A stretch of 64,000 bases of DNA from Mactra quadrangularis (lineage: Eukaryota; Mollusca; Bivalvia; Venerida; Mactridae): positions 24,640,011 through 24,704,010 of the forward strand of contig CM046297.1 in assembly GCA_025267735.1 (NCBI GenBank), in the 5' to 3' direction. The position numbers were made by a program, and so were the translations under genes. Positions 47,731-57,235 of this stretch are shown piece by piece (positions within the stretch are counted from its first letter, which is position 1; every line of letters starts with the position of its first letter). Under the pieces are notes generated by a model that was given only the letters and a program-made list of their open reading frames with translations, was not told where the DNA came from and did not search any database.

Positions 47731-48690
47731 ATTTTGAGTTAGTACACATGAAATAAATAACATAAGCTTTAGTAAGCTTTTTAACCGACTATAAAAAAAC
47801 ATTATGTATATAATTAGCAATTGTAAAAAATACCTGTATAATAATAAAACAATTATTTTAATACAACTATATTACATGAATAAGCTTTCATTATAGACAA
47901 TTTACTTTCAGCATGCTTGATCAATTTTCTCAAAATTTGATTTGTTCAAGAATTTTTGAAGAACCTGTTACATTAGTACTGCACTATAATGTATTAATGT
48001 ATTTTGTTATTCTATTTATGTGTGAATTGTACAATTATTATAAATTAAATTTTGTTGTATTTAAATCTAACTCCTCGCAGCTGTTATTTCCCTTTATTAA
48101 ATCAATAACCACTGCCACTACAAGTAAATTCGTCCCTCAGAGAGCCGAATATTTTTTTCATCTTTTCTGTTACACTTCAATATTTTCTACAAATTGAGTC
48201 TCCTTGTAGTAAATTATGATGTTCAAAGTACATATAGATAAAAAATAGTTTTAATCAATAATTTGTCAACATAAAAAAATGTGACATAAGCACTGTGAGA
48301 CGTTTGGGCATTCTATAAATAGATGGTATTACTAGCGTCACGTGATTTACGTGTTGGCAGTGATTAAAGTAGCAAAGTGTGATGTTAGCACTGTGAGAAG
48401 TTTGTATATAAATGTTTAAGGCATTATTTTGTTGTTGTTTTTATTTATTATATTTGAGGTGTATTTAATTCTTTCATAATTGTTATATTTGAAATAATTA
48501 CAATATTATTTCATATTTAATCAGTCATTAATTCCACTGTAATTTAACTATGCTTACTCAATCATTGGTGCATCACCCTACACTTTCTTCAGCTCTAGTC
48601 CTATTAATTATGTTATAAACAAATGTATTAAAGAGCAAAATTGTCAAATAGCCTACATGAAAATTTTTAATCATAATAATTATTAATTTT
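47731..48690. other. AT-rich stretch with a small repeat
   Basis: 'gcactgtgaga(c/a)gtttg' occurs at ~48291 and ~48389, each following a GTGA(C/T) word. A CACGTG lies near 48340. No gene is supported. Confidence 0.4.
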
Positions 48691-48696
48691 CACTAG

Positions 48697-48758
48697 TCTA
48701 ACGTCTGTCCTCCATGTAATCCTCTAGACAGGGTTACATGGGGGACAGACATTAGAAG
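48697..48758. repeat. ~62-nt hairpin, possible MITE remnant or small-RNA precursor
   Basis: GTCTAACGTCTGTCCTCCAT followed by GTAATCCT pairs with AGGGTTACATGGGGGACAGA then CATTAGA, leaving a six-base loop. Only a few mismatches or wobbles occur in ~27 bp. Either strand could fold. Confidence 0.6.
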
Positions 48759-48964
48759 ATCTAGCCGGCTGCTGTTCCCCAGTCTCTGGGACATCGACAG
48801 CAAATGACAAATAAACTATCGGACTTGATTGATATGATTGATTGAGTCCTAGGTTAAGCATTAGTGGGTTAAGACAATGACCTCTTACATTTGATAATTA
48901 ATTTGAAGACAAAATATTGGAATGAATAATCTTAGCCTATCAAGGTACTTTAAATAGTAAAACT

Positions 48965-49041
48965 CGAGGGTTGCCCATAAGACTGTAGTAAGTTCATTGC
49001 ATTGAAGAGTAAGATACAACAGTCTTATGGGCAACCCTCGA
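48965..49041. mobile_element. 75-bp palindromic element, copy 3 (loop inverted)
   Basis: The arms TCGAGGGTTGCCCATAAGAC and the exact inverse GTCTTATGGGCAACCCTCGA. The loop contains CATTGCATTGAAGAGT, the reverse complement of the loop in the other two copies. Confidence 0.82.
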
Positions 49042-49118
49042 ATTGCTCATCTCAATGTTACTGAAACACAAGTTGAAATGCAGCATTAAGTTACCTTTAG
49101 TAAAATTAATATCATATT

Positions 49119-49336
49119 TTTGTTTGTTTGGTTTTGGTTGCAACACATTCGATTGGTCATAACGGCGGTCAGTCAACCTACTCACTCCTCCTGGAAAGGC
49201 TAAATCTCTGAATTTAGCTGTTAACCAACTACTAAGCGCATACCTTCGTCAGTGACTGACAACTGCCCTACATAATTAAAAATCATAGGTAGGAGGAAGA
49301 AAGGCCGTAGAAATAATTTCATGAACAAGCTCCTTA
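49119..49336 (-). mobile_element. SINE family 1, inverted, lacking the tRNA head
   Basis: Has the tail at left ('ggttttggttgcaacacatt', 'gtcataacggcggtcagtca') and the body up to 'gaacaagctcct'. The tRNA-like head expected on the right is missing. Confidence 0.8.
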
Positions 49337-49496
49337 GTATATTGATATAATATAGCCATCAGTAAAGGTTCTCAGGTTCTAAAGTTCATGATTATGGAAC
49401 CTGCTTACAGGTTCTTATGTTTGTAATGTTAAAATTGCTAAAATCACTAATTTCATAAGATTGAAAACCTTTTAATATTTACCCATGTATACAGGG

Positions 49497-49866
49497 TTTG
49501 TACAGTCTTGAAAAGGCCCTAAATTTTGATAATGGTCTTGAAAAGGCCCTAAATTGCATGTCTGGCCCTAAAAAGTACCTAAATTTGCCCTGTCTGGCCC
49601 TAAATTACTATTTTGAAAACTATTTGGTTGGTTAATAATCAAAATCTAAATGATTTACCAGGCAAATGAGCACCAAGTTAAATATCTTTTTAATAACAAA
49701 TAATTCTGTATTTTAGGCAAATTGACTCAAGGACTAACACTTACTTGTCTTTAACTGATTTTCTAAGGAAAAAGTCTGAGGCATCTAGAAAATTAAGCCC
49801 TAAATTTGGAAAAATGCCCTGAAAAAAAGGTCCTTAATTTATATTTTAGAAGTCTGTATGAACCAT
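49497..49866. mobile_element. ~370-bp MITE-like element
   Basis: The left end GGTTTGTACAGTCTTGAAAA and the right end AGTCTGTATGAACC are imperfect inverted repeats. The inside carries repeats of 'cttgaaaaggccctaaatt' on the left and 'aaatgccctgaaaaaaaggt' on the right. Superfamily not assigned. Confidence 0.6.
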
Positions 49867-49883
49867 GGTACCGATTTTTTATT

Positions 49884-50195
49884 AGGCTGATGTTCAACAA
49901 AAAATTTGGCTAATAGTTTGGCGAAACATGGGCGGGTGAGTGGGCGGGCGGGCAGTCGGTTAGGCGTTAACAATTGCATTAAAGTTTTTTTTTACCATAT
50001 ATTTCTACCATTTATTGTCAGCTTTTTATGAAACTTCATACTATGATAACATACCATGTGATGAACAGAATTAAAAAGTAACCACAACTCTACCTACCTT
50101 TATTATGGATTATTTCCCTTTGTAATTTTTGCATTTAAGTTTTTAAATCCAGCTTTAATGTGGTTTCCACATTACATTTCTTGTTATGTGTTATA
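49884..50195 (+). repeat. Dispersed repeat, copy 2 of the ~310-bp family
   Basis: Matches 13400-13725, including a GGGCGGGCGGGCAG stretch, 'ccatttattgtcag', 'gtaaccacaactctacctac' and 'gtggtttccacattacattt'. Confidence 0.75.
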
Positions 50196-50203
50196 TTGTA
50201 AAG

Positions 50204-50404
50204 TCATCTTGTGCAATATGTCGTATCTATTTGTTGATGGCAGCATGTCTTAGTTGATACTAACTTAGTATTACATGATTTATTTGTATTGTTATCTATG
50301 CCAACCCAATCTTTGTTTTGCTCATTTGTAAGGCAATCAATTGTCTCATATTCATTGCCACCTTCACGACAAACTTTCATTGGCACTGGGCCTTCAATCT
50401 AACT
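50204..50404 (-). other. Minus-strand Cys-rich open frame, unrecognised
   Basis: Reading from about 50404, the frame encodes IEGPVPMKVCREGGNEYETI and then six further Cys, ending KTCCHQQIDTTYC before TGA at 50204. The CC-x5-D-x3-C ending is loosely like LY6/uPAR folds, but no signal peptide or upstream exon is visible. It could equally be repeat-derived. It is not called a gene. Confidence 0.25.
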
Positions 50405-51049
50405 CATTGGAAAATTTTACTGAACCGAATGAAAGTCAACTAAATTCTTACCGAATGAAAGTTTACTGGACATGAAAATTCATAGTAATTTGTTAAAACA
50501 TGCTGTCCATTATAATAGCATAATATTTCACGAAATTGAATAAACTATATACAGTACTAGAGGAAAATATATCTAACGTTATCAGTGTTTTATAAATTAT
50601 TACACAATTCATAATCCCTTGGTATGAATGATGTAACAGATGAAAACTTTGTGCTAGATTCTGTATATACCTTGTTACAAATATAAACAAATCCAAATAA
50701 AATATTGTCAATTAAAATTGTGTTTTGTCTTTTTGTTTCCTATTAAAATTATCTATTCATAAGCTCAGATAATTTCATAGCCACCACGAGAGCTAGGAAG
50801 CTAATTAATGCTACTCTTTGCTACTGTTTTTGGCAAACTAAGAGTCCTAACAAACTGGTAAGTCAACTTGGTCACTTCCCTGGACAGTCTTAGTTTTATG
50901 GACCTATGCTTACAAACAATACAAAGTGCTTTTATTTGCTAATGGCTGACTCACCTTTTCTAAATTTATCTCTGGGCACAACCTTTTTACATATGCACAT
51001 AAAGTAAAAGTAAAGTAATGGCATTTTATAGTCTTATAAGTTTCATGCT
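50405..51049. other. Unannotated AT-rich stretch
   Basis: A short duplication of 'accgaatgaaagt' occurs at ~50424 and ~50451. Nothing else is supported. Confidence 0.4.
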
Positions 51050-51335
51050 TACGCACATTCACCCACTTTACAGCTATTACCCCTGGTCATTGGGCTACTG
51101 CTATCAATCAACCCCTGAGTCTTTTACTCCGCTTAGTGCAGCCGACAGATTGGGGCAACAGAATTATACCACCCTCACAGGTACCCATTTACACCTAGGT
51201 GGAGTAAAGCAATCGCAGGTAAATTTCTTGCTCAACAAAATTAGCAGTGCCCCAAGTGGGCTTCGAACCTGGAACCTCTCGATCCCTACACAAGTGTCCT
51301 GTCACTGGACCACCGCTCCTACCTTTTGTGTGGAT
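51050..51335 (-). mobile_element. SINE, family 4
   Basis: The minus-strand tRNA-like head is at the right (GGTTCGAAGCCCACTTGGGG). The core contains 'aattataccaccctcacagg' and 'acccatttacacctaggtgg'. It shares this core with 33575-33990. The head and core order indicate a Pol III retroposon, with the family name left open. Confidence 0.7.
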
Positions 51336-51404
51336 GACAACTGTCTTACTTGATACAGACTGAGTTGGGAATGAGAATAGCAGAAGATAATATTTCATTA
51401 AAAT

Positions 51405-51545
51405 GAGGTACATGTATATGGAGAGATCGTCAGTCTTATGAAAAGGTAAGAGAATACTTACAAAAGCCCAGGAAAAGCTCGGTTTGGAGAACTGGTCACC
51501 GTTAAATGACCATAGTTAATGTTGACAAAGCCTTAAACCCAACAA
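51405..51545 (+). mobile_element. Headless SINE body with the shared tail
   Basis: 'atatggagaga', 'cttacaaaagcccaggaaaa', then 'aaatgaccatagttaatgtt' and CCTTAAACCCAAC. The body resembles family 2. Confidence 0.6.
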
Positions 51546-52245
51546 GGACTCTATATAAACCGTGAACCCAATGAAAACATTTATAACATTGATATGGAAC
51601 ATGTAAAGAACACACATAAGATGAAGGCAGTGTTTAGCCTCTAAGAAGCCACTAATATGTTCAAATTATCATTGAACTCGTGAAAACATCATCTGAACCT
51701 TTGTCATATTATACCTTTAACTAGAGAGTGATCCCAAGTCTCATTGACCGACGGTAGCAATACCACGTGACTATGACATCACAAATACTACGGTTTGAAG
51801 AAAAAACTGAAAATCAGCCTCGACTCAATGTTTTAAATAGCTGTTAGTCTTTTTTTAATACTTATCAGATTTCAATGGTACCTATGCGAGGCTAAGCAAA
51901 GTGTGTATTATTTGCTGCGCATCACACTTCCAGCGCCAGTAATACAAATAAATGAAAACTCGAATCAATTTAAGTTCACTTTTAAATACATGCAATATAT
52001 ATAGAATGTCTTTGTTGCTTTTCCGACCCGCGCCTTTCAACCAGACATATTACGGTGTTCAGTCATACAACTCACGGTCCTTAGATAGGCTAAGATCTGT
52101 TGACCCCGTGGACCTTAGTGTCCTTGGTTGACCCAAGCTTTCAATCTAGTAGAAATCACATATAAACTCAGTCTTGCCACTAGCTGACAACTGTCCTACT
52201 TGATATAGACTGAGTGGGTAGGAGAATAATCGTTAAGTTCTGAAC
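51546..52245. other. Unannotated stretch
   Basis: No exon or repeat recognised. Contains CCACGTGACT near 51760. Confidence 0.4.
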
Positions 52246-52606
52246 GTAAAGCCCTGGTCACATAGTCCTAACTAGCACGTAAACGCATGAATCACGCATA
52301 AAGTTTGGTTGTGCGTGCTTGTCTGTCGAGGATTTGCCATTTTCTACGATTTACGCGATGAAAAATCACCGATACATTGCGCAAGAATTACGTATCAATC
52401 ACGCAAAGATCACTGACAAAGCACTTATAAACCACGCATAAGCCCAAAAAGGGGCACAGAATTGTATGTGCCCAACGAAAGCTTCGCGGAAAACCACGCA
52501 TATTCTGCGCATTATCACTGATAAACTGCGTATGATTCGCGCATGATTCGCGCATGAACTACGCATAATGTGCGTCTGAGTCGCGTCCTTTCGACGCCGT
52601 TCCGCG

Positions 52607-52643
52607 TATATAAACGGATGCGGGCTTCAGGACGAGTCATTCC
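52607..52643 (+). promoter_or_regulatory. TATA box plus initiator inside the transposon
   Basis: TATATAAA at 52607-52614 and a consensus initiator TCATTCC at 52637-52643. The predicted start A is at 52639, 32 nt from the TATA box. The ATG of the ORF follows at 52699, giving a 60-nt leader. The spacing is ideal for a Pol II core promoter. Confidence 0.65.
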
Positions 52644-52698
52644 TGTTTCGACAGTCACAGTGAACACATCACTCAACAATACATCCTACTTCTCCACC

Positions 52699-53061
52699 AT
52701 GCCTCCCAAGAAAAGCTCTCAGCCTTCCAGGGCCAGCCCCAAGAAGACTAAGGGGAAGAGGAGGAAGGCCCGTTCTAATGTTGATTTTGTTGCTGAGCAA
52801 GCTGATGACCAAGCAGCTGTTGGTGATGAGTCAGCTGTGTCCACAAGCACTTTCCAACCTGCAGTTGTACGTGAAGCTGCCGTTGTGACCCAAGTTGCAG
52901 CTGAAGTGCATGCTCCTCCCGGTGATGTTCCTGGTGATACTCCTCGTGATGCTCCTCGTGATGAGGTTGCTGCAGAGACGAGTGATGAAGATGCTGGTGC
53001 TTATCCCCATCCTCAAACCACTGTAGGCAAGGGAAACAACATTTTTACGCACGATCGCTGA
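52699..53061 (+). CDS. Transposon-encoded basic/acidic protein, 120 codons
   Basis: The ATG at 52699 sits in a strong context (CCACCATGC) and follows the TATA/initiator unit. An in-frame upstream ATG at 52570 precedes the predicted transcription start, so the later one is preferred. Residues 1-30 are strongly basic (MPPKKSSQPSRASPKKTKGK, then RRKARSNV). Residues 31-120 are acidic and Ala/Val/Asp-rich with short repeats (GDVPGDTPRDAPRDEV). The frame runs into CGCA-rich subterminal sequence and stops at 53061, so the C-terminus is probably truncated. Composition suggests a nuclear DNA-associated protein, but no domain is recognised. It could be the N-terminal part of a larger transposon protein. 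Confidence 0.55.
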   Translation: MPPKKSSQPSRASPKKTKGKRRKARSNVDFVAEQADDQAAVGDESAVSTSTFQPAVVREAAVVTQVAAEVHAPPGDVPGDTPRDAPRDEVAAETSDEDAGAYPHPQTTVGKGNNIFTHDR

Positions 53062-53504
53062 TGTTCCACGCATGATTCGAGCATAATCCGCGTAAGAACT
53101 GCGCAAACTGCGCAAAGAATACGTAAAACAACGCAAAACTGCGTAAACTCTTACGCGAAGATAAATTTTGAACTGTTAAAAACCTGGAATCGCGCATAAC
53201 GCTGATACGGCGCAGTTCCACTCACAACTACGAATGCTCCACGTCAGAAACGCTGATGAAACGCGAATATCACGGATGTATCACGTAAGACTCGAGTTTT
53301 GTGCGTGATTTTTGCGTGATTTATGCGTTTTGGCCTATGTGACCGGGCCTTTACGCTTACATGAAGTAGTCATTCGGAAAACCGCTCGGGTGATTCCGTT
53401 AACTGACGATCATGTGTTACGCAGTAACATCCAAGGTAGTTCCAAATGATGAAGTAATATGGGGACAGAACCTACGTCTTCAGCATAATAAGTTGCTCAT
53501 TTTC

Positions 53505-53580
53505 ATACCCAAAGGTAGTCAAGATTATTGAGAATCCTGATAGCCTCTGGATACGAGAATGTGAGTGGCTTTGTCCATGC
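53505..53580 (-). pseudogene. Partial copy related to the minus-strand terminal exon
   Basis: On the minus strand the sequence reads PLAWTKPLTFSYPEAIRI and then NNLDYLWV before TGA. About 26 bp around TATCCAGAGGCTATCA agree with the exon at 46436-46578 (FLYPEAIKNP) with about three differences, then similarity fades. No splice acceptor lies at the left edge. It is likely a fragment of a duplicated exon or a chance-conserved repeat. Confidence 0.35.
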
Positions 53581-54380
53581 AAGTGGTGTTTGTTTTTTTT
53601 GTTGTTTGTTGAATCGGTCCACATAAAGTAAAAATTAAATCATCCTTTAATAAATCATCAGTAAAGTCATTGACTATTTAATGACGAAAATATTTTTTCT
53701 CTTACTAGTGAAGGTCACATTTCATATAATAGATTTTTCTCAGAATAATAAAATGATTATTAATTGAATAAATACATGTACATATAGTATTTGTATAATT
53801 ATATTTTACCTGGAATTGAATAAACAAAAACCTCACGAAGTAAACGCAAGACTCTTCATTATTGAATTAAAAAAAAACTAACAATACATTAGTTTTCAAT
53901 TGCCATGGCAACGGGTTTTTTTTTTATAAAAATGTAATTGTGTTGTGCTTACGCATGATAGAGGTCGTTTTTTCCATTAATATAATGAAGGGTTTGCATT
54001 GATACAGCAGATACATAAATTTTCTTGTATACACTAGCGTGAGGGTGTTTTATACAAATAGGTATTAAAATGCTAGTTAAGAAAGGTTTGTTTAATAAAT
54101 AGTGATGCATAAAATGATGCCCTTGTCTCGAATGTTTTATTCGTTTCTTAATACATCAATGGGCATTAGAATTACCTTAATTACGGATGGTTTGAGTGAA
54201 AGGCCGAGGAGTTCCCAATGATAATTAACTGTCTCCTTACTGAAGTTAAGGTTCTATAGTGATAAAATTAATCTATTACCAACATTATAACTTATATATT
54301 TTTTGTTTCAATCTTTCAATTGTTGCGCATGCCTAGTTTTATGAAGTAAATTTACAAGTTATCTCATCGTCATAACAACT
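53581..54380. other. Unannotated AT-rich stretch with X-box-like site
   Basis: ATTGCCATGGCAAC at 53899-53912 is one base from a perfect RFX palindrome. Nothing else is recognised. Confidence 0.4.
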
Positions 54381-54387
54381 GTTGTAT

Positions 54388-54957
54388 TATGGTGGCATAT
54401 TTCTGCCATCAGCTAGGTAACCACATATCTAACTACATCGTAGTTAATTAAGGACTTCAGTCAGTTATCTTTCCCTGATAAAATTTGAAGCAATCCAATT
54501 GGAAAGTAAGTCCTTACAGTTGGAATTCTTGGATTTTATCATTGAGTTTCTATGTAAGGATAACAAAATATTTCATCTAATATCTTTCTTATTAATGGAG
54601 ATATTTACAGAAGTGATGAAATTTAGATAGTGCTTTACCCTACAAATACTCAGTTTAAATTTCAAACAAATTAAATGATTTACAAAAAAGTTATTTAAGA
54701 TTAATTTTGGCAAATTGACATTGAAAAGTAAGGGTAAAATCCGAGTAATCCAATTTTTCTAATTGGACCTACCCATTTGAAGTATACAAGGGGAAATAAC
54801 TGACTAAGGTCCCTTATCAGGAGGTTAACTAGTTACGGTAACTAGATAACCACTTAACTTAATTAACTTAAGAGGTTAACTAGTTGACGTAACTAGTTAA
54901 CCTCTTAATTAACTAGTTAGTTATGTGGTTATCTGATGGCAGAAATATGCCACCATA
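54388..54957. mobile_element. Long inverted-repeat MITE, outer element of a nest
   Basis: Starts TATGGTGGCATATTTCTGCC and ends with its inverse, GGCAGAAATATGCCACCATA. GTTGTAT flanks both sides (54381-54387, 54958-54964). The inner arms contain repeated palindromes GTTAACTAGTTA and ACTAGTTAACCTCTTAA. Without the insert at 54451-54813 it would be about 204 bp. Confidence 0.85.
54451..54813. mobile_element. PIF/Harbinger-like MITE inserted into the outer element
   Basis: Ends AGGACTTCAGTCAGTTAT and AATAACTGACTAAGGTCCC are inverted repeats. TTA flanks both ends (54448-54450 and 54814-54816), the 3-bp duplication typical of PIF/Harbinger. A second copy lies at 60482-60842. Confidence 0.82.
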
Positions 54958-55480
54958 GTTGTATATATAGAATAATTTTTTAATTGTAAAAAGATACCCG
55001 ATTGCTGCACACGTACGTACGTTTTTCATCGCGATTATGCTCTATGAAGAGTGAGGCGATTACTGAAAATGATGAATACATTACACCCACCCTCTTAACG
55101 TATATAAATTAATGATGACGTCATGACAACCCTGTTCTTTGAACGTATGTTTTGGAACATTAAACATAAATACTATTACATAATAATCATATTTTTACAT
55201 AATATTAGACTGTAATGAGATTTTCAGACATCATGTTGGAAGGAAAAACTTTCAAAACGATTAGGGATCCTCCCTTTCCCCTCGCCCCTTAAATTAAATG
55301 GCACTACAAAGAAGTACAAAATGTATAAGTATTTAATTAAAACATGTAATATAACTTCAAGCTGATAAAAACATGCAAATTAGAAAAAAGGAACTTTTCA
55401 GTTAACAAAAATGATTTTTGGGATTTTTTACAAAATTAATTTAGTATTGTTACTGAAAATAAAAAATTGCTTAAATCATA

Positions 55481-55770
55481 GTCGGATCAAGCGGGGGTAA
55501 GGGGAGTCCGAACCCCCCTCCCCCCTGAAATTTCGAAAATGTTCCCGTTCATGAGTGAATTCTTTTACTGTAAGCAATTTTTAGAAGCATTAAGCATTTT
55601 TTCTCGGGTTCGCTTCGCTCGCCTTTGTGCTTAACATAGATGAAGTTGTTATATATTTTTTTATATTGAATATGTTGCGTTATTTTGCAAACAGAATATA
55701 ATGTGGTAGTGGTTCGGAAGTTTAGACCCCCTTCTCACCCTAGAACAAATCCTTGATCCGCCCCTGAAAA
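55481..55770. mobile_element. Dispersed element with GGATCCGCCCCTG-type end
   Basis: 'cggatcaagcgggggtaagg', CCCCCCTCCCCCC, a GGGTTCGCTTCGCTCGCC segment, and the end 'aatccttgatccgcccctg'. It is an inverted relative of 26108-26370. Confidence 0.65.
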
Positions 55771-55873
55771 TGTAAAATTAATCTGATTGGAATGTTGATC
55801 TAAACCGGTTGTGTGAGCGGTCACTCTGTTTACACTAGGTATAACAAACTTGTTTGGCTAAAAATAGTTGACT

Positions 55874-55883
55874 GGTCACGTGA
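55874..55883. promoter_or_regulatory. E-box (GGTCACGTGA) upstream of a candidate first exon
   Basis: GTCACGTGA fits the USF/MiT-TFE E-box class and lies 53 bp upstream of the ATG at 55936. Position and core support a promoter role. This is an inference only. Confidence 0.35.
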
Positions 55884-55935
55884 TTACTCAATCACGAATT
55901 TTTCCGCCTTGAAATGAAGATTTTGAAGAGACGAC

Positions 55936-55965
55936 ATGGCGGCCAAGTCGGAAAATTTTGCTGAT
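55936..55965 (+). CDS. Probable first coding exon, MAAKSENFAD, of an unidentified gene
   Basis: ATGGCGGCC is in a good initiation context (GACATGG). Ten codons (MAAKSENFAD) end exactly at a strong donor, GATGTGAGT. The upstream 80 bp are less AT-rich and hold an E-box and TTTCCGCC. MAA-type starts with an immediate intron are common in animal genes. The next exon is uncertain: 57236-57286 is in phase 0 and open. The protein family cannot be told from ten residues. Confidence 0.5.
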
Positions 55966-56099
55966 GTGAGTTATTTATTAGATTTTTTGTTTTTATTTTG
56001 AATGTTTTGAGTCCATATTGTTATAATATTGCTGTAAAGTGCTTTAAAATGAGCAATACCTTTGCAAAATGACTTACAGGCGTTGGTCACCTAAAAAAA

Positions 56100-57130
56100 G
56101 GCCTTTATGTTCTAATTCAGTCTCCTGCTCGGACCAATGGCGCAAATTATGTCGACTGTTTTGTAGTCACTCGACCTGCTTCAATGAAAATGATGATCAT
56201 CATTCTATCGACCATAAGGCTGTTTAGGAGTCGAAATGCAAATGAAGCCTTAGTGCTCACTCGCTTTAACCCCACCTATCACGAAGCCCATGCAACTTTT
56301 CTACACAAGCCTCTTGCTTCATAGTACATGTCCTATAAATATGAGCTGCTGCTTACTATACTTTGGTTCGATTATTCTAAGACCACTCGACCTTGGTTCA
56401 ATCTTCGTCACCACTCAACCTCTCCAACCTGTCACATGCTCCAACTCGCTCAGCGCCTCCAACAGATGGTGATTGAAAAAGCTTCCTGTATCTTAGAGTA
56501 TGACAGATGTGGTAAGAACCCTATTATTATAAGTGTGGTCCCACCACTGTCGTAATTGAAGTTTTCATTTTAGCTCCCATGTCCTAGTTGACCGGTTCAT
56601 AGGTTAGTAATCCTTGGATTGATTCCTGGCTTTATTTGGCGCAAAAAAGCCACTCAAATTGATTGTTACATTGATATTTCCGAGATCGTTCCGTCATTGC
56701 CTAATGATGGCACCTTACACAATAGTCCTATATATAAGACACTCCGTAACTCATTTCACATTGGGACATTATTCTGTTACACAGAATAATGTCCCAATGT
56801 GAAATGAGTTACGGAGGGTCTTATAGATAGGACTACTTACACAACGTTTTTGAAGCTGCCAGCTAACTGTTAACAAAAGTACAAATATTTAATCTTTCTA
56901 CCACTTGACCTAGGCTTGCAAGATCATTACTATACCACTCGATCTACGCATGCAAAATCAGTATTTTACCACTCGACCTAGGTCTGCAAGATCAGTACTT
57001 TACCACTCGACCTAGGCATGCATGATCAGTACTTCACTATTCGACCTAGACTCGCAAGATCTGTACTTTACCACTTGATCTAAGCATGCAACACAAGTAC
57101 ATGTACTGTACTACTCGACCTCTGCTGGCA
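56100..57130 (+). repeat. ACTCGACC-rich region with a 34-bp tandem array
   Basis: From ~56900 to 57130 the unit ACCACTCGACCTAGGCATGC followed by AAGATCAGTACTTT repeats about six times. Upstream (56130-56480) the core CACTCGACC recurs sparsely. The foldback element at 56723 is inserted among it. Confidence 0.75.
56723..56835. mobile_element. 113-bp foldback element with 9-bp target duplication
   Basis: Two ~55-bp arms (left TAGTCCTATATATAAGACAC.., right its near-exact inverse ending GGTCTTATAGATAGGACTA) are separated by only TAC. It is flanked by CTTACACAA on both sides (56714-56722 and 56836-56844). A 9-bp duplication and terminal repeats making up the whole element suggest a Mutator-like foldback MITE. 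Confidence 0.9.
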
Positions 57131-57235
57131 AATGTAGATCTGTGCATTAAATAGCTATTCGAAGTACTAGATTTTATAATAATGTAGTGTAATAAAATGT
57201 TTTGTGGGTATTATGCATTTACTATTTTTTTGCAG

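Larger units (their letters stand above)
52246..53354 (+). mobile_element. 1.1-kb CpG-rich DNA transposon carrying a promoter and ORF
   Basis: The left end GTAAAGCCCTGGTCACATAG and the right end CTATGTGACCGGGCCTTTAC are inverted repeats. Similarity continues inward (CGCATGAATCACGCATAAAG versus, reversed, CGCATAAATCACGCAAAAAT). The subterminal regions are packed with CGCAT/CGCAA words in both orientations, likely transposase-binding sites. The interior holds a TATA/initiator promoter and one ORF (52699-53061). No transposase is present, so it may be an internally deleted derivative. The termini recall PIF/Harbinger-type elements, but no 3-bp duplication could be fixed. Superfamily uncertain. 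Confidence 0.75.

Noticed and set aside
47913..48197. 94-codon ORF with membrane-like segments
   Set aside because: Composition follows the AT-rich DNA; no family or transcript signals.
51018..51353. 111-codon ORF
   Set aside because: Entirely within the family 4 SINE in antisense.
56340..56520. Overlapping ORFs in the ACTCGACC-rich region
   Set aside because: Low-level repeat sequence with no splice or domain support.
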